Below are positions 17,719 through 26,627 of a DNA stretch of 64,000 bases, piece after piece (positions within the stretch are counted from its first letter, which is position 1; every line of letters begins with the position of its first letter). Position numbers and translations under genes: made by a program. The notes beneath the pieces were generated by a model. It did no database searches. It saw only the letters and a list, made by a program, of their open reading frames with translations, and was not told the origin of the DNA. This stretch comes from an uncultured bacterium (GTDB lineage: Bacteria > Bacillota > Clostridia > Lachnospirales > Lachnospiraceae). The stretch is taken from the NCBI GenBank assembly GCA_947177425.1, contig CAMWUN010000017.1, positions 1 through 64,000 of the forward strand, read 5' to 3'.

Positions 17719-19125
17719 TCACTCCCTGCCGTCCCAGCAGTACGTACAAAGTTTGTCTTTCTCAATTCCCACTGAATCCATCATATCATCCAGTCTGTGA
17801 TATCTTAATGATGTGAAGTTGAGCTGTATGCCAATACGCTTTACCATCTCCTGATATTCCGGCGTTTCCGGGTTGGAGTAGGCGCTTAAGTTCACGTTCT
17901 TGCCATCCCCTTCCATCTCTTTGATGATTCTTCTTGTTATCAGATCCATCTCAGAAGTGGAACGGGAAAAGTTCAGATATTTGCATCCGTACAGGAGCGG
18001 CGGGCAGGCAGGTCTTATATGAACCTCCCTGGCGCCGCTCTGGTACAGGAACTCCGTGGTTTCCCTTAGCTGGGTGCCGCGTACTATGGAATCGTCAATT
18101 AAAAGAAGGCTCTTATCCTGTATCAGATCATGAACCGGTATCAGCTTCATCTTGGCAATCAGATTCCTCTTGCTCTGGATAGTGGGCATAAAGGAACGGG
18201 GCCAGGTAGGGGTATATTTGATAAAGGGCCTTGAAAAAGGGATGCCGGACTCATTAGAGTATCCGATGGCGTGGGCTATGCCGGAATCCGGTACGCCTGC
18301 CACATTATCCGGCGCCGCGTCATCCCGCTTGGCCAGAAGGGCGCCGCAGTTATAACGCATCTTTTCCACACTGACTCCCTCATAGGAAGACGAAGGATAT
18401 CCGTAATATACCCACAAAAAGGTACATATCTTCATCTCATTGCCGGGTTTTACAAGAGTCTGCACCCCTTCCGGCGTCACAACCGCAACTTCCCCGGGGC
18501 CTAGTTCCCTGTACTCGGCATATCCGAGATTTAAATAGGCAAAACTCTCAAAAGAGATACAGTACCCTTCCTCCTTCTTTCCAATAGCCACAGGAGTCCT
18601 CCCCAACTTATCCCTTGCCACGTAAATACCCTTAGGCATAAGGATAGCCATAGTCATGGAGCCGTCAATCAGTTCCTGGGCATAGGTAATCCCCTCTATC
18701 AGATTGTCTTTCTGGTTGATGATGGCCGCCACAAGTTCCGTGGGGTTGATATCGCCGCCGCTCATTTCCAGAAAGTGGGAATGTCCCATGGTAAATATTT
18801 TATCAACAATCTCATCCAGATTATTGATTCTTCCCACCGTCATAATGGCAAAGGTGCCATGGTGGGAACGCACCAGAAGCGGCTGGGGCTCATAATCGGA
18901 AATGCATCCGATTCCAAGATTCCCCTCCATTTTATTAATATCCTTGTCGAATTTGGTGCGGAAAGGGGCGTTTTCAATATTATGAATGGCACGGTCAAAA
19001 CCTTTTTCACTGCCATATACCGCCATTCCCGCCCGCCTTGTGCCCAGATGGGAGTGATAGTCCGTGCCGAAAAACAAGTCAAATACACAGTCCTTCTTTA
19101 ATGCTGCTCCAAAAAATCCACCCAC
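17719..19125 (-). CDS. PurF-like protein lacking the glutaminase active site
   Basis: This 468-residue paralogue of glutamine PRPP amidotransferase is encoded in the purine cluster. The phosphoribosyltransferase half keeps the PRPP loop LLLIDDSIVRGTQ. The four cysteines matching the [4Fe-4S] ligands of Bacillus-type PurF are also present (CTFLWVYYG, CPPLLYGCKYL, and CTYC near the end). The N-terminal Ntn glutaminase half is degenerate: it starts MGGFFG where PurF has CGVFG, and the residues matching PurF GHVRYSTAG, AHNGNL and TIDSE are changed to GIGCISDYE, MTVGRI and INPTE. The start is GTG, with GGAG 7 bp upstream, and no upstream Cys codon can be included. It is either an ammonia-dependent transferase, a regulator, or an enzyme on another substrate. 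Confidence 0.88.
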   Translation of the reverse strand: MGGFFGAALKKDCVFDLFFGTDYHSHLGTRRAGMAVYGSEKGFDRAIHNIENAPFRTKFDKDINKMEGNLGIGCISDYEPQPLLVRSHHGTFAIMTVGRINNLDEIVDKIFTMGHSHFLEMSGGDINPTELVAAIINQKDNLIEGITYAQELIDGSMTMAILMPKGIYVARDKLGRTPVAIGKKEEGYCISFESFAYLNLGYAEYRELGPGEVAVVTPEGVQTLVKPGNEMKICTFLWVYYGYPSSSYEGVSVEKMRYNCGALLAKRDDAAPDNVAGVPDSGIAHAIGYSNESGIPFSRPFIKYTPTWPRSFMPTIQSKRNLIAKMKLIPVHDLIQDKSLLLIDDSIVRGTQLRETTEFLYQSGAREVHIRPACPPLLYGCKYLNFSRSTSEMDLITRRIIKEMEGDGKNVNLSAYSNPETPEYQEMVKRIGIQLNFTSLRYHRLDDMMDSVGIEKDKLCTYCWDGRE

Positions 19126-19136
19126 GTCTTCTCTCC

Positions 19137-20588
19137 TTAAACATTAATCTCCGCTTTCATTCCCAACAGTTCTTTATTCTCCTCCAGCACAGGCGTTACC
19201 ACCTTTTCCAGGAAATTCTCCACCTGCTCTTTCGACCGTCCCACATATCTGGAAGGCTCCATAGTCTTTTGCAGTTCCTCCAAAGACATAGGGAAAGCTG
19301 CATCCGCTGCAATCAGTTCCAGAAGATTATTTTCTTTCCCTTCCACCTTCACATTCTTTCCGGCTTCCATGGAAAGTTCCCTGATTCTCTCGTGAAGTTC
19401 CTGCCTGTTCCCCCCTGCCTTTACGGCATCCATCATAATATTCTCTGTAGCCATGAAGGGGAGTTCGCTCATCATATGCTTCTCGATCACTTTAGGATAA
19501 ACCACCAGTCCATCCACCACATTTAAGCATAAATCCAGGATTCCATCAACGGCAAGAAATCCTTCCGGTATGGAAAGGCGCTTATTGGCGGAATCATCCA
19601 ATGTCCTTTCAAACCATTGTGTGGCGGAAGTAATGGCAGGATTTAAGGCATCAATCATTACATATCTGGAAAGAGAGGCAATCCGCTCGCTTCTCATGGG
19701 GTTTCTCTTATAAGCCATGGCCGAGGAACCAATCTGGCTCTTTTCAAAAGGCTCCTCCACTTCCTTCAAATGCTGCAAAAGCCGGATATCATTGGACATC
19801 TTGTGGGCGCTTGCGGCAATGCCGGAAAGCACATTGGCAACTCTGGTATCCACCTTCCGGGAGTAGGTCTGCCCGGATACGGGATAGCACTCCCGAAAGC
19901 CCATCTTTTGTGCAATCATAGGGTCGATTTTGTCAATGGTTTCCTGATCCCCGTTAAACAGTTCCAGAAAGGAAGCCTGGGTTCCGGTGGTGCCTTTGGA
20001 GCCTAAAAGTTTCATCCCTGAAAGCACATGATCCAGATCCTCCAAATCCAGAAGAAATTCCTGCATCCACAAAGTTGCCCTCTTTCCCACCGTGGTAGGC
20101 TGGGCCGGCTGGAAATGAGTAAATGCAAGGGTAGGCTGGGCCTTATATTTATCCGCAAAATTTTTAAGTTCCAGCAGAACATTGATAAGCTTGCGCCTTA
20201 CCAGCCCAAGGGCTTTGGTCATGACGATAATGTCCGTATTGTCGCCCACATAACAGCTTGTGGCTCCCAGATGGATAATGCCCGCCGCCTTAGGGCACTG
20301 CTGGCCGTAAGCATATACATGGCTCATTACATCGTGGCGGACTTCTTTTTCCCTTGCCTTTGCCACATCATAATTGATATCCTCCGCATGGGCTTTCAGT
20401 TCGTCAATCTGCTCCTGGGTAATCACCGGTTTCCCGTCCTGTGAAAGCCCCAGTTCCATTTCTGTCTCAGCCAGCGCAATCCAGAGTTTCCTCCACGTCC
20501 TGAACTTCATATCCTGGGAAAAAATATATTGCATTTCCTTACTGGCGTAACGCTCAGACAATGGGCTTACATACCTGTCCGTACTCAT
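19137..20588 (-). CDS. purB: Adenylosuccinate lyase
   Basis: This 483-residue enzyme of the fumarase/aspartase superfamily splits SAICAR and adenylosuccinate in purine synthesis. The superfamily signature SSAMAYKRNPMRSE is at about residue 296, and HLGATSCYVGDNTD and FTHFQPAQPTTVGKR hold the conserved histidine and threonine positions. At 483 residues it is the longer, eukaryote-like form that is common in Lachnospiraceae. It lies 15 bp after purF, and 11 bp before the PurF-like paralogue. Confidence 0.95.
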   Translation of the reverse strand: MSTDRYVSPLSERYASKEMQYIFSQDMKFRTWRKLWIALAETEMELGLSQDGKPVITQEQIDELKAHAEDINYDVAKAREKEVRHDVMSHVYAYGQQCPKAAGIIHLGATSCYVGDNTDIIVMTKALGLVRRKLINVLLELKNFADKYKAQPTLAFTHFQPAQPTTVGKRATLWMQEFLLDLEDLDHVLSGMKLLGSKGTTGTQASFLELFNGDQETIDKIDPMIAQKMGFRECYPVSGQTYSRKVDTRVANVLSGIAASAHKMSNDIRLLQHLKEVEEPFEKSQIGSSAMAYKRNPMRSERIASLSRYVMIDALNPAITSATQWFERTLDDSANKRLSIPEGFLAVDGILDLCLNVVDGLVVYPKVIEKHMMSELPFMATENIMMDAVKAGGNRQELHERIRELSMEAGKNVKVEGKENNLLELIAADAAFPMSLEELQKTMEPSRYVGRSKEQVENFLEKVVTPVLEENKELLGMKAEINV

Positions 20589-20603
20589 TCCTCTGCTCCT
20601 TTC

Positions 20604-22055
20604 TCACTCATCAAACTCACCTCTGATATCTTCGCCGGGCGGTTCAAGGGGATACTTCCCTGTAAAACACCCTTTGCATATCCCGCGGTTTCCCACAATA
20701 TCATGAAGCCTCTCCTGCCTTAAGTATCCAAGGGAATCCGCTCCGATTATTTTACAGATTTCTTCCACCGGACGGCGATAAGCAATCAACTGCTCCCTTG
20801 CAGGCACATCCGTCCCAAAATAGCAGGGCCATAAAAAGGGCGGCGAACTGACCCTCATATGTACCTCCTTCGCCCCGGCTTCCCGAAGCATATGTACAAT
20901 ACTGTCGGAAGTGGTTCCACGGACGATGGAATCGTCAATCATGATGATCCTTTTGCCCTCCACCGCTTCCCGGAGCACATTAAGCTTTACCTTCACACTG
21001 CTTTCCCTGCTCTTTTGTCTGGGCTTTATGAAGGTACGCCCTACATAGCCGTTCTTTACAAAAGCCTGCCCGTAAGGAATTCCCGACTTAAGGGAATAAC
21101 CAAGGGCCGCACAGTTTCCCGATTCCGGCACACCCACCACCAGATCCGCATCCACCGGCGAATCCACGGCCAGATATTTTCCTGCAAGGATACGGGAATT
21201 ATATACGCTCATCCCGTCAATATAGCTGTCAGGCCGGGCAAAATAAATATATTCAAATACGCATCTGGCATGCTGGTTTTCCGGGATGCACATACTCTTA
21301 TCCGACTGGATGCCTTTTTCCGGGGAAATGGTGACAATCTCTCCCGGCTCCACATCCCGTACGAATTCCGCTCCCACTGTGTCAAGGGCACAGGTTTCCG
21401 AAGCCAGAATGTAGGAATTGTCACGTTTTCCTATACAGAGAGGGCGGAAACCAAAAGGATCCCGGGCGCCAATCAGCTTCCGGGGAGACATGACAATCAG
21501 GGAATAGGCCCCTTTAATCTTTTTCATGGCCCTTCCCACAGCTTCCTCTACTGAACTGGAATTCAGCCGCTCCCTTGCAATGTGGTAAGCGATCACTTCC
21601 GAATCTATGGTGGTCTGGAAGATAGCCCCGGTGTATTCCAGTTCCCGGCGCAGTTCCGGCGTGTTGATCAGGTTGCCATTATGAGCAAGCCCCAGGGTCC
21701 CTTTCACATAATTCAGCACCAGCGGCTGGGCATTTTCTCTGGTGGAACTTCCGGCCGTAGAGTAACGCACATGCCCCACCCCGATATCTCCCTTTAACTT
21801 CTCTAAGGTCTTTGGGGTAAAGGCTTCATTCAAAAGTCCCATGTTCTTGAAACTCAAAACTTTTCCCTTTGGCCCTGCAGTATCGCTGACCGCAATGCCG
21901 CAGCTTTCCTGTCCTCTGTGCTGGAGGGCAAACAGACCGTAATATATGGTGGATGCCACATCTCCGCCGTCAAAGTCATACATGCCGAAGACGCCGCACT
22001 CTTCTCCCGGCTTATCTGTCCTCCAAAGGCTTTCTGCCATTTCTTCCTTTTCCAT
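20604..22055 (-). CDS. purF: Amidophosphoribosyltransferase
   Basis: PurF makes 5-phosphoribosylamine from PRPP and glutamine, the first committed step of purine synthesis. A short propeptide (MEKEEMAESLWRTDKPGEE) precedes the catalytic Cys of CGVFGMYDF, so self-cleavage is expected. GHVRYSTAG, AHNGNLINT and the PRPP loop IIMIDDSIVRGTT are intact. Cysteines in CVFEYIYFA, WPCYFG and ICKGCFTG match the Fe-S ligands of the Bacillus type. An internal ATG at 22040 has a slightly better ribosome binding site, but the mature enzyme would be the same. It is 483 residues and lies between purC and purB. Confidence 0.96.
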   Translation of the reverse strand: MEKEEMAESLWRTDKPGEECGVFGMYDFDGGDVASTIYYGLFALQHRGQESCGIAVSDTAGPKGKVLSFKNMGLLNEAFTPKTLEKLKGDIGVGHVRYSTAGSSTRENAQPLVLNYVKGTLGLAHNGNLINTPELRRELEYTGAIFQTTIDSEVIAYHIARERLNSSSVEEAVGRAMKKIKGAYSLIVMSPRKLIGARDPFGFRPLCIGKRDNSYILASETCALDTVGAEFVRDVEPGEIVTISPEKGIQSDKSMCIPENQHARCVFEYIYFARPDSYIDGMSVYNSRILAGKYLAVDSPVDADLVVGVPESGNCAALGYSLKSGIPYGQAFVKNGYVGRTFIKPRQKSRESSVKVKLNVLREAVEGKRIIMIDDSIVRGTTSDSIVHMLREAGAKEVHMRVSSPPFLWPCYFGTDVPAREQLIAYRRPVEEICKIIGADSLGYLRQERLHDIVGNRGICKGCFTGKYPLEPPGEDIRGEFDE

Positions 22056-22101
22056 AATACTATTCCTCTAATGCCGTTTTCAGGCAGTCCGTCTGTGGCC
22101 T

Positions 22102-22806
22102 TTACAGCCCCAGTCTTTTGAATACTTCGTTGTAAGCTTCTTCCACATTTCCCAGATCCCTGCGGAAACGGTCTTTGTCCAGCTTTTCATTGGTATTCAC
22201 ATCCCACAGGCGGCAGGTATCGGGCGACGTTTCATCTGCCAGAATGATTTCTCCGTGGAAACGTCCAAATTCAATTTTAAAATCAATTAATTTGATATCC
22301 GCCTGCAGGAAATAAGCTTTCAGCACATCGTTCACCTTAAAAGCATATTCCTTGATCTTCTCGATTTCCTCCCATGTAGCAAGTTCCAGGGCAACTGCAA
22401 AGTAGCTGTTGATAAGGGGATCGCCCAGTTCATCGTTTTTGTAGCTGAATTCAATGGTAGGCTCTTTAAAGGGTGTCCCTTCCGGTACCCCAAGACGCTT
22501 GGAAAAGCTTCCCGCAGCCACATTGCGGATGATAACTTCAAGAGGTACGATTTCTACTTTCTTAACAGCAGTTTCCCGGTCGGAAAGTTCTTCTATAAAA
22601 TGGGTAGGCACACCTTCCTTTTCCAGAAGTTTAAACACGTGATTGGTCATGCGGTTATTGATAACGCCCTTCCCCACGATGGTACCCTTCTTCTCCCCGT
22701 TAAAAGCTGTGGCATCGTCCTTGTAATCCACAATAACCACATCCGGGTCTTCTGTTGCAAATACCTTCTTTGCCTTTCCTTCATAAAGCTGTTCTAATTT
22801 TTCCAT
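22102..22806 (-). CDS. purC: Phosphoribosylaminoimidazole-succinocarboxamide synthase
   Basis: PurC joins CAIR and aspartate to give SAICAR, using ATP. The 234-residue protein begins with the family's [14 protein letters not shown] and contains [23 protein letters not shown] and [14 protein letters not shown]. The ATG at 22806 is chosen because GGAGG lies 5 bp upstream; one 12 bp further out is less likely. It heads the purC-purF-purB-purF-like series, which should share a transcript. No purine riboswitch was recognised in the 75 bp upstream. Confidence 0.96.
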   Translation of the reverse strand: MEKLEQLYEGKAKKVFATEDPDVVIVDYKDDATAFNGEKKGTIVGKGVINNRMTNHVFKLLEKEGVPTHFIEELSDRETAVKKVEIVPLEVIIRNVAAGSFSKRLGVPEGTPFKEPTIEFSYKNDELGDPLINSYFAVALELATWEEIEKIKEYAFKVNDVLKAYFLQADIKLIDFKIEFGRFHGEIILADETSPDTCRLWDVNTNEKLDKDRFRRDLGNVEEAYNEVFKRLGL

Positions 22807-22881
22807 GGTTTCCTCCATTTCCGCGCCGCTCTGCTGCGGGCTGCCGCTTCTTAAACTTAATGATATTGGTTTCTACCTTAT

Positions 22882-23646
22882 CTATGATTGGAATTTTCCA
22901 ATAAAACCTCTGACTCTCTCCTGGTCTGACGCAAAAATCTCTTCCGGCGTACCTTGTGCCTGGATCACTCCCTGCTCCATAAAAATAATCCTGTCAGAAA
23001 GTTCCCTGGCAAACTGCATTTCATGGGTCACGATAATCATGGTCATATGCTCCTTTGCAAGCTGACGGATTACCTTGAGCACTTCCCCCGTAAGTTCCGG
23101 GTCAAGGGCAGAGGTCGGTTCATCAAAAAACAGGATTTTCGGCTGAAGGGCTAAAGCCCTTGCAATGGAAACCCTCTGCTGCTGCCCGCCGGAAAGCTGG
23201 CAGGGGTAAGCATCCGCCTTGTCCGAAAGGCCAAGCTGGGCAAGAAGCTTCTTTGCCCGCTCTTTTGCTTCCTTCTTAGGCACCTTGTCCACACTGATTG
23301 GCGCATCTATGATATTTTTCATGACACTGTAATGGGGAAACAAATTAAAATTCTGAAATACAAGACCAAAATGCTTATGGATTTCCTTCAGCCTTCCTTT
23401 GCCCGCATAGACGCATTTCCCGTTTTCTTCCCATGCCGCCTTTTCCCCCAGATAGATAAGTTCTCCGCCGTCCATCTTTTCAAGAAGGGTTGCGCACCGG
23501 AGCAGGGTGGATTTTCCCGAGCCGGAAGGCCCTATGATAGAAACCACTTCCCCTTCCTTTACGGAAAGGGAAATGTCTTTGATTACGCCAAGCCCGTCAA
23601 AGCTTTTGCGCATATGATTGATTGTAAGTAAAATTTTTTTTTCCAT
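22882..23646 (-). CDS. Polar amino-acid ABC transporter ATP-binding protein
   Basis: This 254-residue GlnQ/HisP-type ATPase drives an amino-acid importer. It has Walker A GPSGSGKSTLLR near residue 38, the Q-loop FGLVFQNFNLFPH, signature LSGGQQQRVSIARA, Walker B ILFFDEPTSALDPE and switch region VTHEMQFARE. The ATG follows GGAGGCG. The permease gene ends 10 bp upstream, and the binding-protein gene comes before that, so the three form one operon. The amino acid transported is not evident. Confidence 0.93.
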   Translation of the reverse strand: MEKKILLTINHMRKSFDGLGVIKDISLSVKEGEVVSIIGPSGSGKSTLLRCATLLEKMDGGELIYLGEKAAWEENGKCVYAGKGRLKEIHKHFGLVFQNFNLFPHYSVMKNIIDAPISVDKVPKKEAKERAKKLLAQLGLSDKADAYPCQLSGGQQQRVSIARALALQPKILFFDEPTSALDPELTGEVLKVIRQLAKEHMTMIIVTHEMQFARELSDRIIFMEQGVIQAQGTPEEIFASDQERVRGFIGKFQS

Positions 23647-23656
23647 TGGACGCCTC

Positions 23657-24304
23657 CTACCTGTAATAGTTCAAAGCCTTTTCAATCCGTTCCATTACAA
23701 ATGCCACCACAAGGTTAAAGATATAATAGAAAAGACCGGCCGCCATAAGAGGCACCATACTTGTATCCTTGGCCGCAATCTGCTTTGCCATGGTGAACAT
23801 CTCCGCCTGGGCCAGTACAAAGGCCAGGGAGGTGTCCTTTACAAGGGTGATTGTTTCATTGGTAACAGACGGCAGAATCCTTTTGATTACCTGGGGCAGA
23901 ATAATCTTGAAAAAGGTCTGGACTTTATTGTATCCAAGAACCTCCGCCGCCTCGTACTGCCCTATGGCAATGGATTCAATGCCGCCTCTGTAGATTTCTG
24001 CAAAATAAGCCGCATAATTGATTGCAAAGGCCAGAATGATTGCCGGGAACCGGTATCCCCGCAGATTCAGCCCGAACAGATAATAAGGCGCAAAGTAAAC
24101 CACCAGAAGCTGCAGCATCAGAGGTGTCCCTCGCATAATAGAAATATAAAATTTGGAAATCCCCCTTACCAGCCCGTTTCCAGACATCCTTCCCAGGGAT
24201 ACCAGAAGTCCCAGCGGCAGGGAAAAAAGCAGCGTCAGAAAGAATATTTCCGCCGTGGATATCATGCCTTTTCCAAGCTGCATCAACATGGTTGCTGTAC
24301 TCAT
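23657..24304 (-). CDS. Polar amino-acid ABC transporter permease
   Basis: This 215-residue membrane protein of the HisMQ/GlnP family has about five hydrophobic segments. Its family motifs are SIMRGTPLMLQLLVVYF, YAAYFAEIYRGGIESI and the coupling helix EAAEVLGYNKVQTFFKIILPQ. It forms a homodimeric channel with the ATPase at 22882-23646. AAGGAGAAC precedes the ATG. No second permease gene is present, consistent with a homodimer. Confidence 0.93.
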   Translation of the reverse strand: MSTATMLMQLGKGMISTAEIFFLTLLFSLPLGLLVSLGRMSGNGLVRGISKFYISIMRGTPLMLQLLVVYFAPYYLFGLNLRGYRFPAIILAFAINYAAYFAEIYRGGIESIAIGQYEAAEVLGYNKVQTFFKIILPQVIKRILPSVTNETITLVKDTSLAFVLAQAEMFTMAKQIAAKDTSMVPLMAAGLFYYIFNLVVAFVMERIEKALNYYR

Positions 24305-24347
24305 TTGTTCTCCTTACCTTACACTTATGCGACTCCCAAAAGGGATA

Positions 24348-25217
24348 TTATTTTCCAAGGCACACACTGCCTTCCAGTCCGTATTTTTCAGCAATCTCCA
24401 TAAATTTGCCGTCCTCAGCCATCTCAAGTAAGGTGGACTCCACCTGGTCTTTTAATTCGCTGTTTCCAAGAAAGAATCCGATACCGTACTGCTCTGTTGC
24501 CAGCTTTTCATCCAGAATCACATAACCGTCGCCTCTGGATGCAATCTGGTAATCGGCAACGCCTATATCAATTGCAATTGCATCAATTGCTCCCGCTTCC
24601 AAATCCATAAAACCTGTATTATAATCTGCATACTGCTTTAATTCACTGAAAGACGACGCCAGTTCCTGGGCATCTCCCTCTAAAGCTGCCAGCGCGGAAG
24701 AATCCTTCTGGACTCCCACGATCTTGCCTGCCAAATCGTCGAAAGAAGCTATGCCTGCATCAGACTTCACTACAAATACCTGGCTGTTGTCAATGTAAGG
24801 CACAGACCATGTATAAGCGTCTTCCCGACCGTTCATGGTAAATCCGTTCCAGATACAGTCAATGGAACCGGAAGAAAGTTCCATGTCTTTGGAGTCCCAG
24901 TCAACAGGCTGTTTAACCAGTTCCCACCCTCTGCGGGCGCATACCTCCGCCGCAAGGTCAAGGTCAAACCCTGTATATTCACCGTTCTCATCCATATATC
25001 CATAAGGGGGGAATTCTGCGTCAAATCCAACCGTAAGAGTGGTTCTCTCATCTGCCGGAGCCTCCTCCTGTGACCCGTTTTCCGTTTCAGTCTGCCCTGC
25101 GCTCTCCTCTTCCTGCACAGCCGCAGCCGCTTCATTGGTATCTTTGGCTGCCCCGCAGCCTGAAAGAATCCCGGCGGTCATCGCCGTCATTGCCAGTAAT
25201 GCCATAAATCTTTTCAT
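24348..25217 (-). CDS. Amino-acid ABC transporter substrate-binding lipoprotein
   Basis: This 289-residue lipoprotein has a signal peptide ending in the lipobox LSGC, a short Glu/Ala/Gln-rich linker, and a periplasmic-binding type 2 domain. Domain landmarks are VGFDAEFPPYGYMDENGEYTG (read in two parts: VGFDAEFPPYG and GFDLDLA) and IDCIWNGF. GFDLDLA is the family's ligand-contact region for polar amino acids. The ATG at 25217 follows GGAGGAGAAA; an upstream start at 25259 would add 14 residues before the signal peptide and is unlikely. A 170-nt leader precedes it. Confidence 0.92.
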   Translation of the reverse strand: MKRFMALLAMTAMTAGILSGCGAAKDTNEAAAAVQEEESAGQTETENGSQEEAPADERTTLTVGFDAEFPPYGYMDENGEYTGFDLDLAAEVCARRGWELVKQPVDWDSKDMELSSGSIDCIWNGFTMNGREDAYTWSVPYIDNSQVFVVKSDAGIASFDDLAGKIVGVQKDSSALAALEGDAQELASSFSELKQYADYNTGFMDLEAGAIDAIAIDIGVADYQIASRGDGYVILDEKLATEQYGIGFFLGNSELKDQVESTLLEMAEDGKFMEIAEKYGLEGSVCLGK

Positions 25218-25347
25218 AATTTCTCCTCCATTCTTCTGCCGGAACATGGTGTATATCAACCGCTGCCACCCTTCGCAGGAAACTTATTAAATCTTTCTGC
25301 GTCTAAAAGATGCGGACCGCGGCATGATGCTGGTACCTGTCCGGCAC

Positions 25348-25419
25348 TTCGCTTTGTTAGCATGGTAAAGTGTCCTTCCATACGAGTATCATGCTACCAT
25401 GCCCATAAATAGAAGTCAA
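25348..25419 (-). promoter_or_regulatory. Promoter and possible operator of the amino-acid importer
   Basis: On the minus strand TTGACT (plus 25414-25419) and TAGCAT (plus 25391-25396) are 17 bp apart. An inverted repeat GCATGGTA/TACCATGC spans the -10 region and the early leader (about 25350-25401), a good site for a repressor. No known riboswitch was recognised in the 170-nt leader. Confidence 0.55.
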
Positions 25420-26600
25420 GAGAAATCCTTTTCGTATTCGCCCACAATATTCATAATTTCACCGGCATATTTGGGATAACTTTCCACTAAATCCTTAATC
25501 TCCGCCTGGGCTTTTCCGGCAATCACTTCTTTATTATAATCCATGCGCCGTCTTAAGGACTGTCTTCTGATAATCAGATTGTGACGGATTTCCACCATCT
25601 CTTTCCGGTCCAGAAGGGCCTGTGTCTGTTGAAGCCAGATCATGGGATCTTTTATCTGATATCTGCGCAGCACGTGGAGAAGTTCCTGCTGGTATTCGTC
25701 AAGCTGTAACTCCGCCTGCAGGTATTTATGCCGCTCCTCCTTCTCCTGCTGATACAGTTCCCAGCTTTTTCCAAGTTCCCCTGCACTTTTTACTTTATAT
25801 TTCATATAAAGATAATCAAGCAGGTGGGTGTTGTTCACATACCGGATTTTGACCATATTCTGTAATCTTATAATGCGGCTGATACTGCTCTCCACACGGG
25901 CAAGCTCCTTTACAGAATCATTGTGTTTGATGAAAATAAGGGTAATGGCAACAGCGCCCACTGCTGCCACCGCCAGATATCCCAGCTTCGTATTGATATG
26001 GAAACCATATTGCAGGACAAACAAAACCACGATCCCTAGAATAACCGCAACGGTGCACACAATGGTCATGGACCTGGTATCGGCAATAATCCTTCTGAGT
26101 TCGCTTCTCCTGAAATGATAGGCCTGTCTCTCCCCGTCCAGCTTGCGCAGGTCGCGCTTGACAAAATCCTGGTATTCCTCAGCCTTTTTCAGCTTCCCGT
26201 ATCCCTCCTGGATCTCCTCCTCCATGCGCTCAATCCTATGGTACTCCATGTCGCTTAAGCGGTTCTTTCTCTTCTTATAACCGGACTGCTTCTGTTCCAG
26301 GGCTTCGATTTTTTCGGCGCACTCCGCCAGCGCCGCTTTTTCTTCCTCAGGCAGCGCTTCTATCTCCTCCATATCCTTCAGATAGGCTGTCACCATATTG
26401 TACTCGTACTGAAGAGTTTCCAGTTCCTTGGAAGCCTCCGCAATCTGCTCAAGACATCCCTTTACATATTCCTGTCTCTGCTCCTTATTGCTGATTTTAA
26501 GGTCATCCCTGTCATAGACAACTTCATTCCAGTCCTCAATCTCATATTCAGGTTCTTCTATTTTCCTTTTCCAGCTAAACAGTTTCTTAAATAAACCCAT
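25416..26600 (-). CDS. Coiled-coil membrane protein of unknown function
   Basis: I do not recognise a named family. The 394-residue protein is highly charged and has long heptad-like helices at about 55-165 (Glu/Lys/Leu rich). Two close membrane segments follow at about 175-225 (IVCTVAVILGIVVLFVLQ and LAVAAVGAVAITLIFI), and a second helical region covers about 230-390. The two hydrophobic segments suggest a membrane hairpin with both coiled-coil arms in the cytoplasm. It is the last gene of the operon with the TPR-like protein, the Hsp70-like protein and the 1191-residue protein, with 27 bp to its upstream neighbour. A link to a membrane-tethered chaperone or scaffold system is an inference. 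Confidence 0.75.
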   Translation of the reverse strand: MGLFKKLFSWKRKIEEPEYEIEDWNEVVYDRDDLKISNKEQRQEYVKGCLEQIAEASKELETLQYEYNMVTAYLKDMEEIEALPEEEKAALAECAEKIEALEQKQSGYKKRKNRLSDMEYHRIERMEEEIQEGYGKLKKAEEYQDFVKRDLRKLDGERQAYHFRRSELRRIIADTRSMTIVCTVAVILGIVVLFVLQYGFHINTKLGYLAVAAVGAVAITLIFIKHNDSVKELARVESSISRIIRLQNMVKIRYVNNTHLLDYLYMKYKVKSAGELGKSWELYQQEKEERHKYLQAELQLDEYQQELLHVLRRYQIKDPMIWLQQTQALLDRKEMVEIRHNLIIRRQSLRRRMDYNKEVIAGKAQAEIKDLVESYPKYAGEIMNIVGEYEKDFS

Positions 26601-26627
26601 CCTGCTCCTTTTCCTTTTTCCATTCTG

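Noticed and set aside
17719-19125. PurF-like gene as an ordinary duplicate or a pseudogene
   Set aside because: The frame is intact over 468 codons with a good GTG start and ribosome binding site, and the PRPP loop and cysteines are kept, so simple decay is unlikely.
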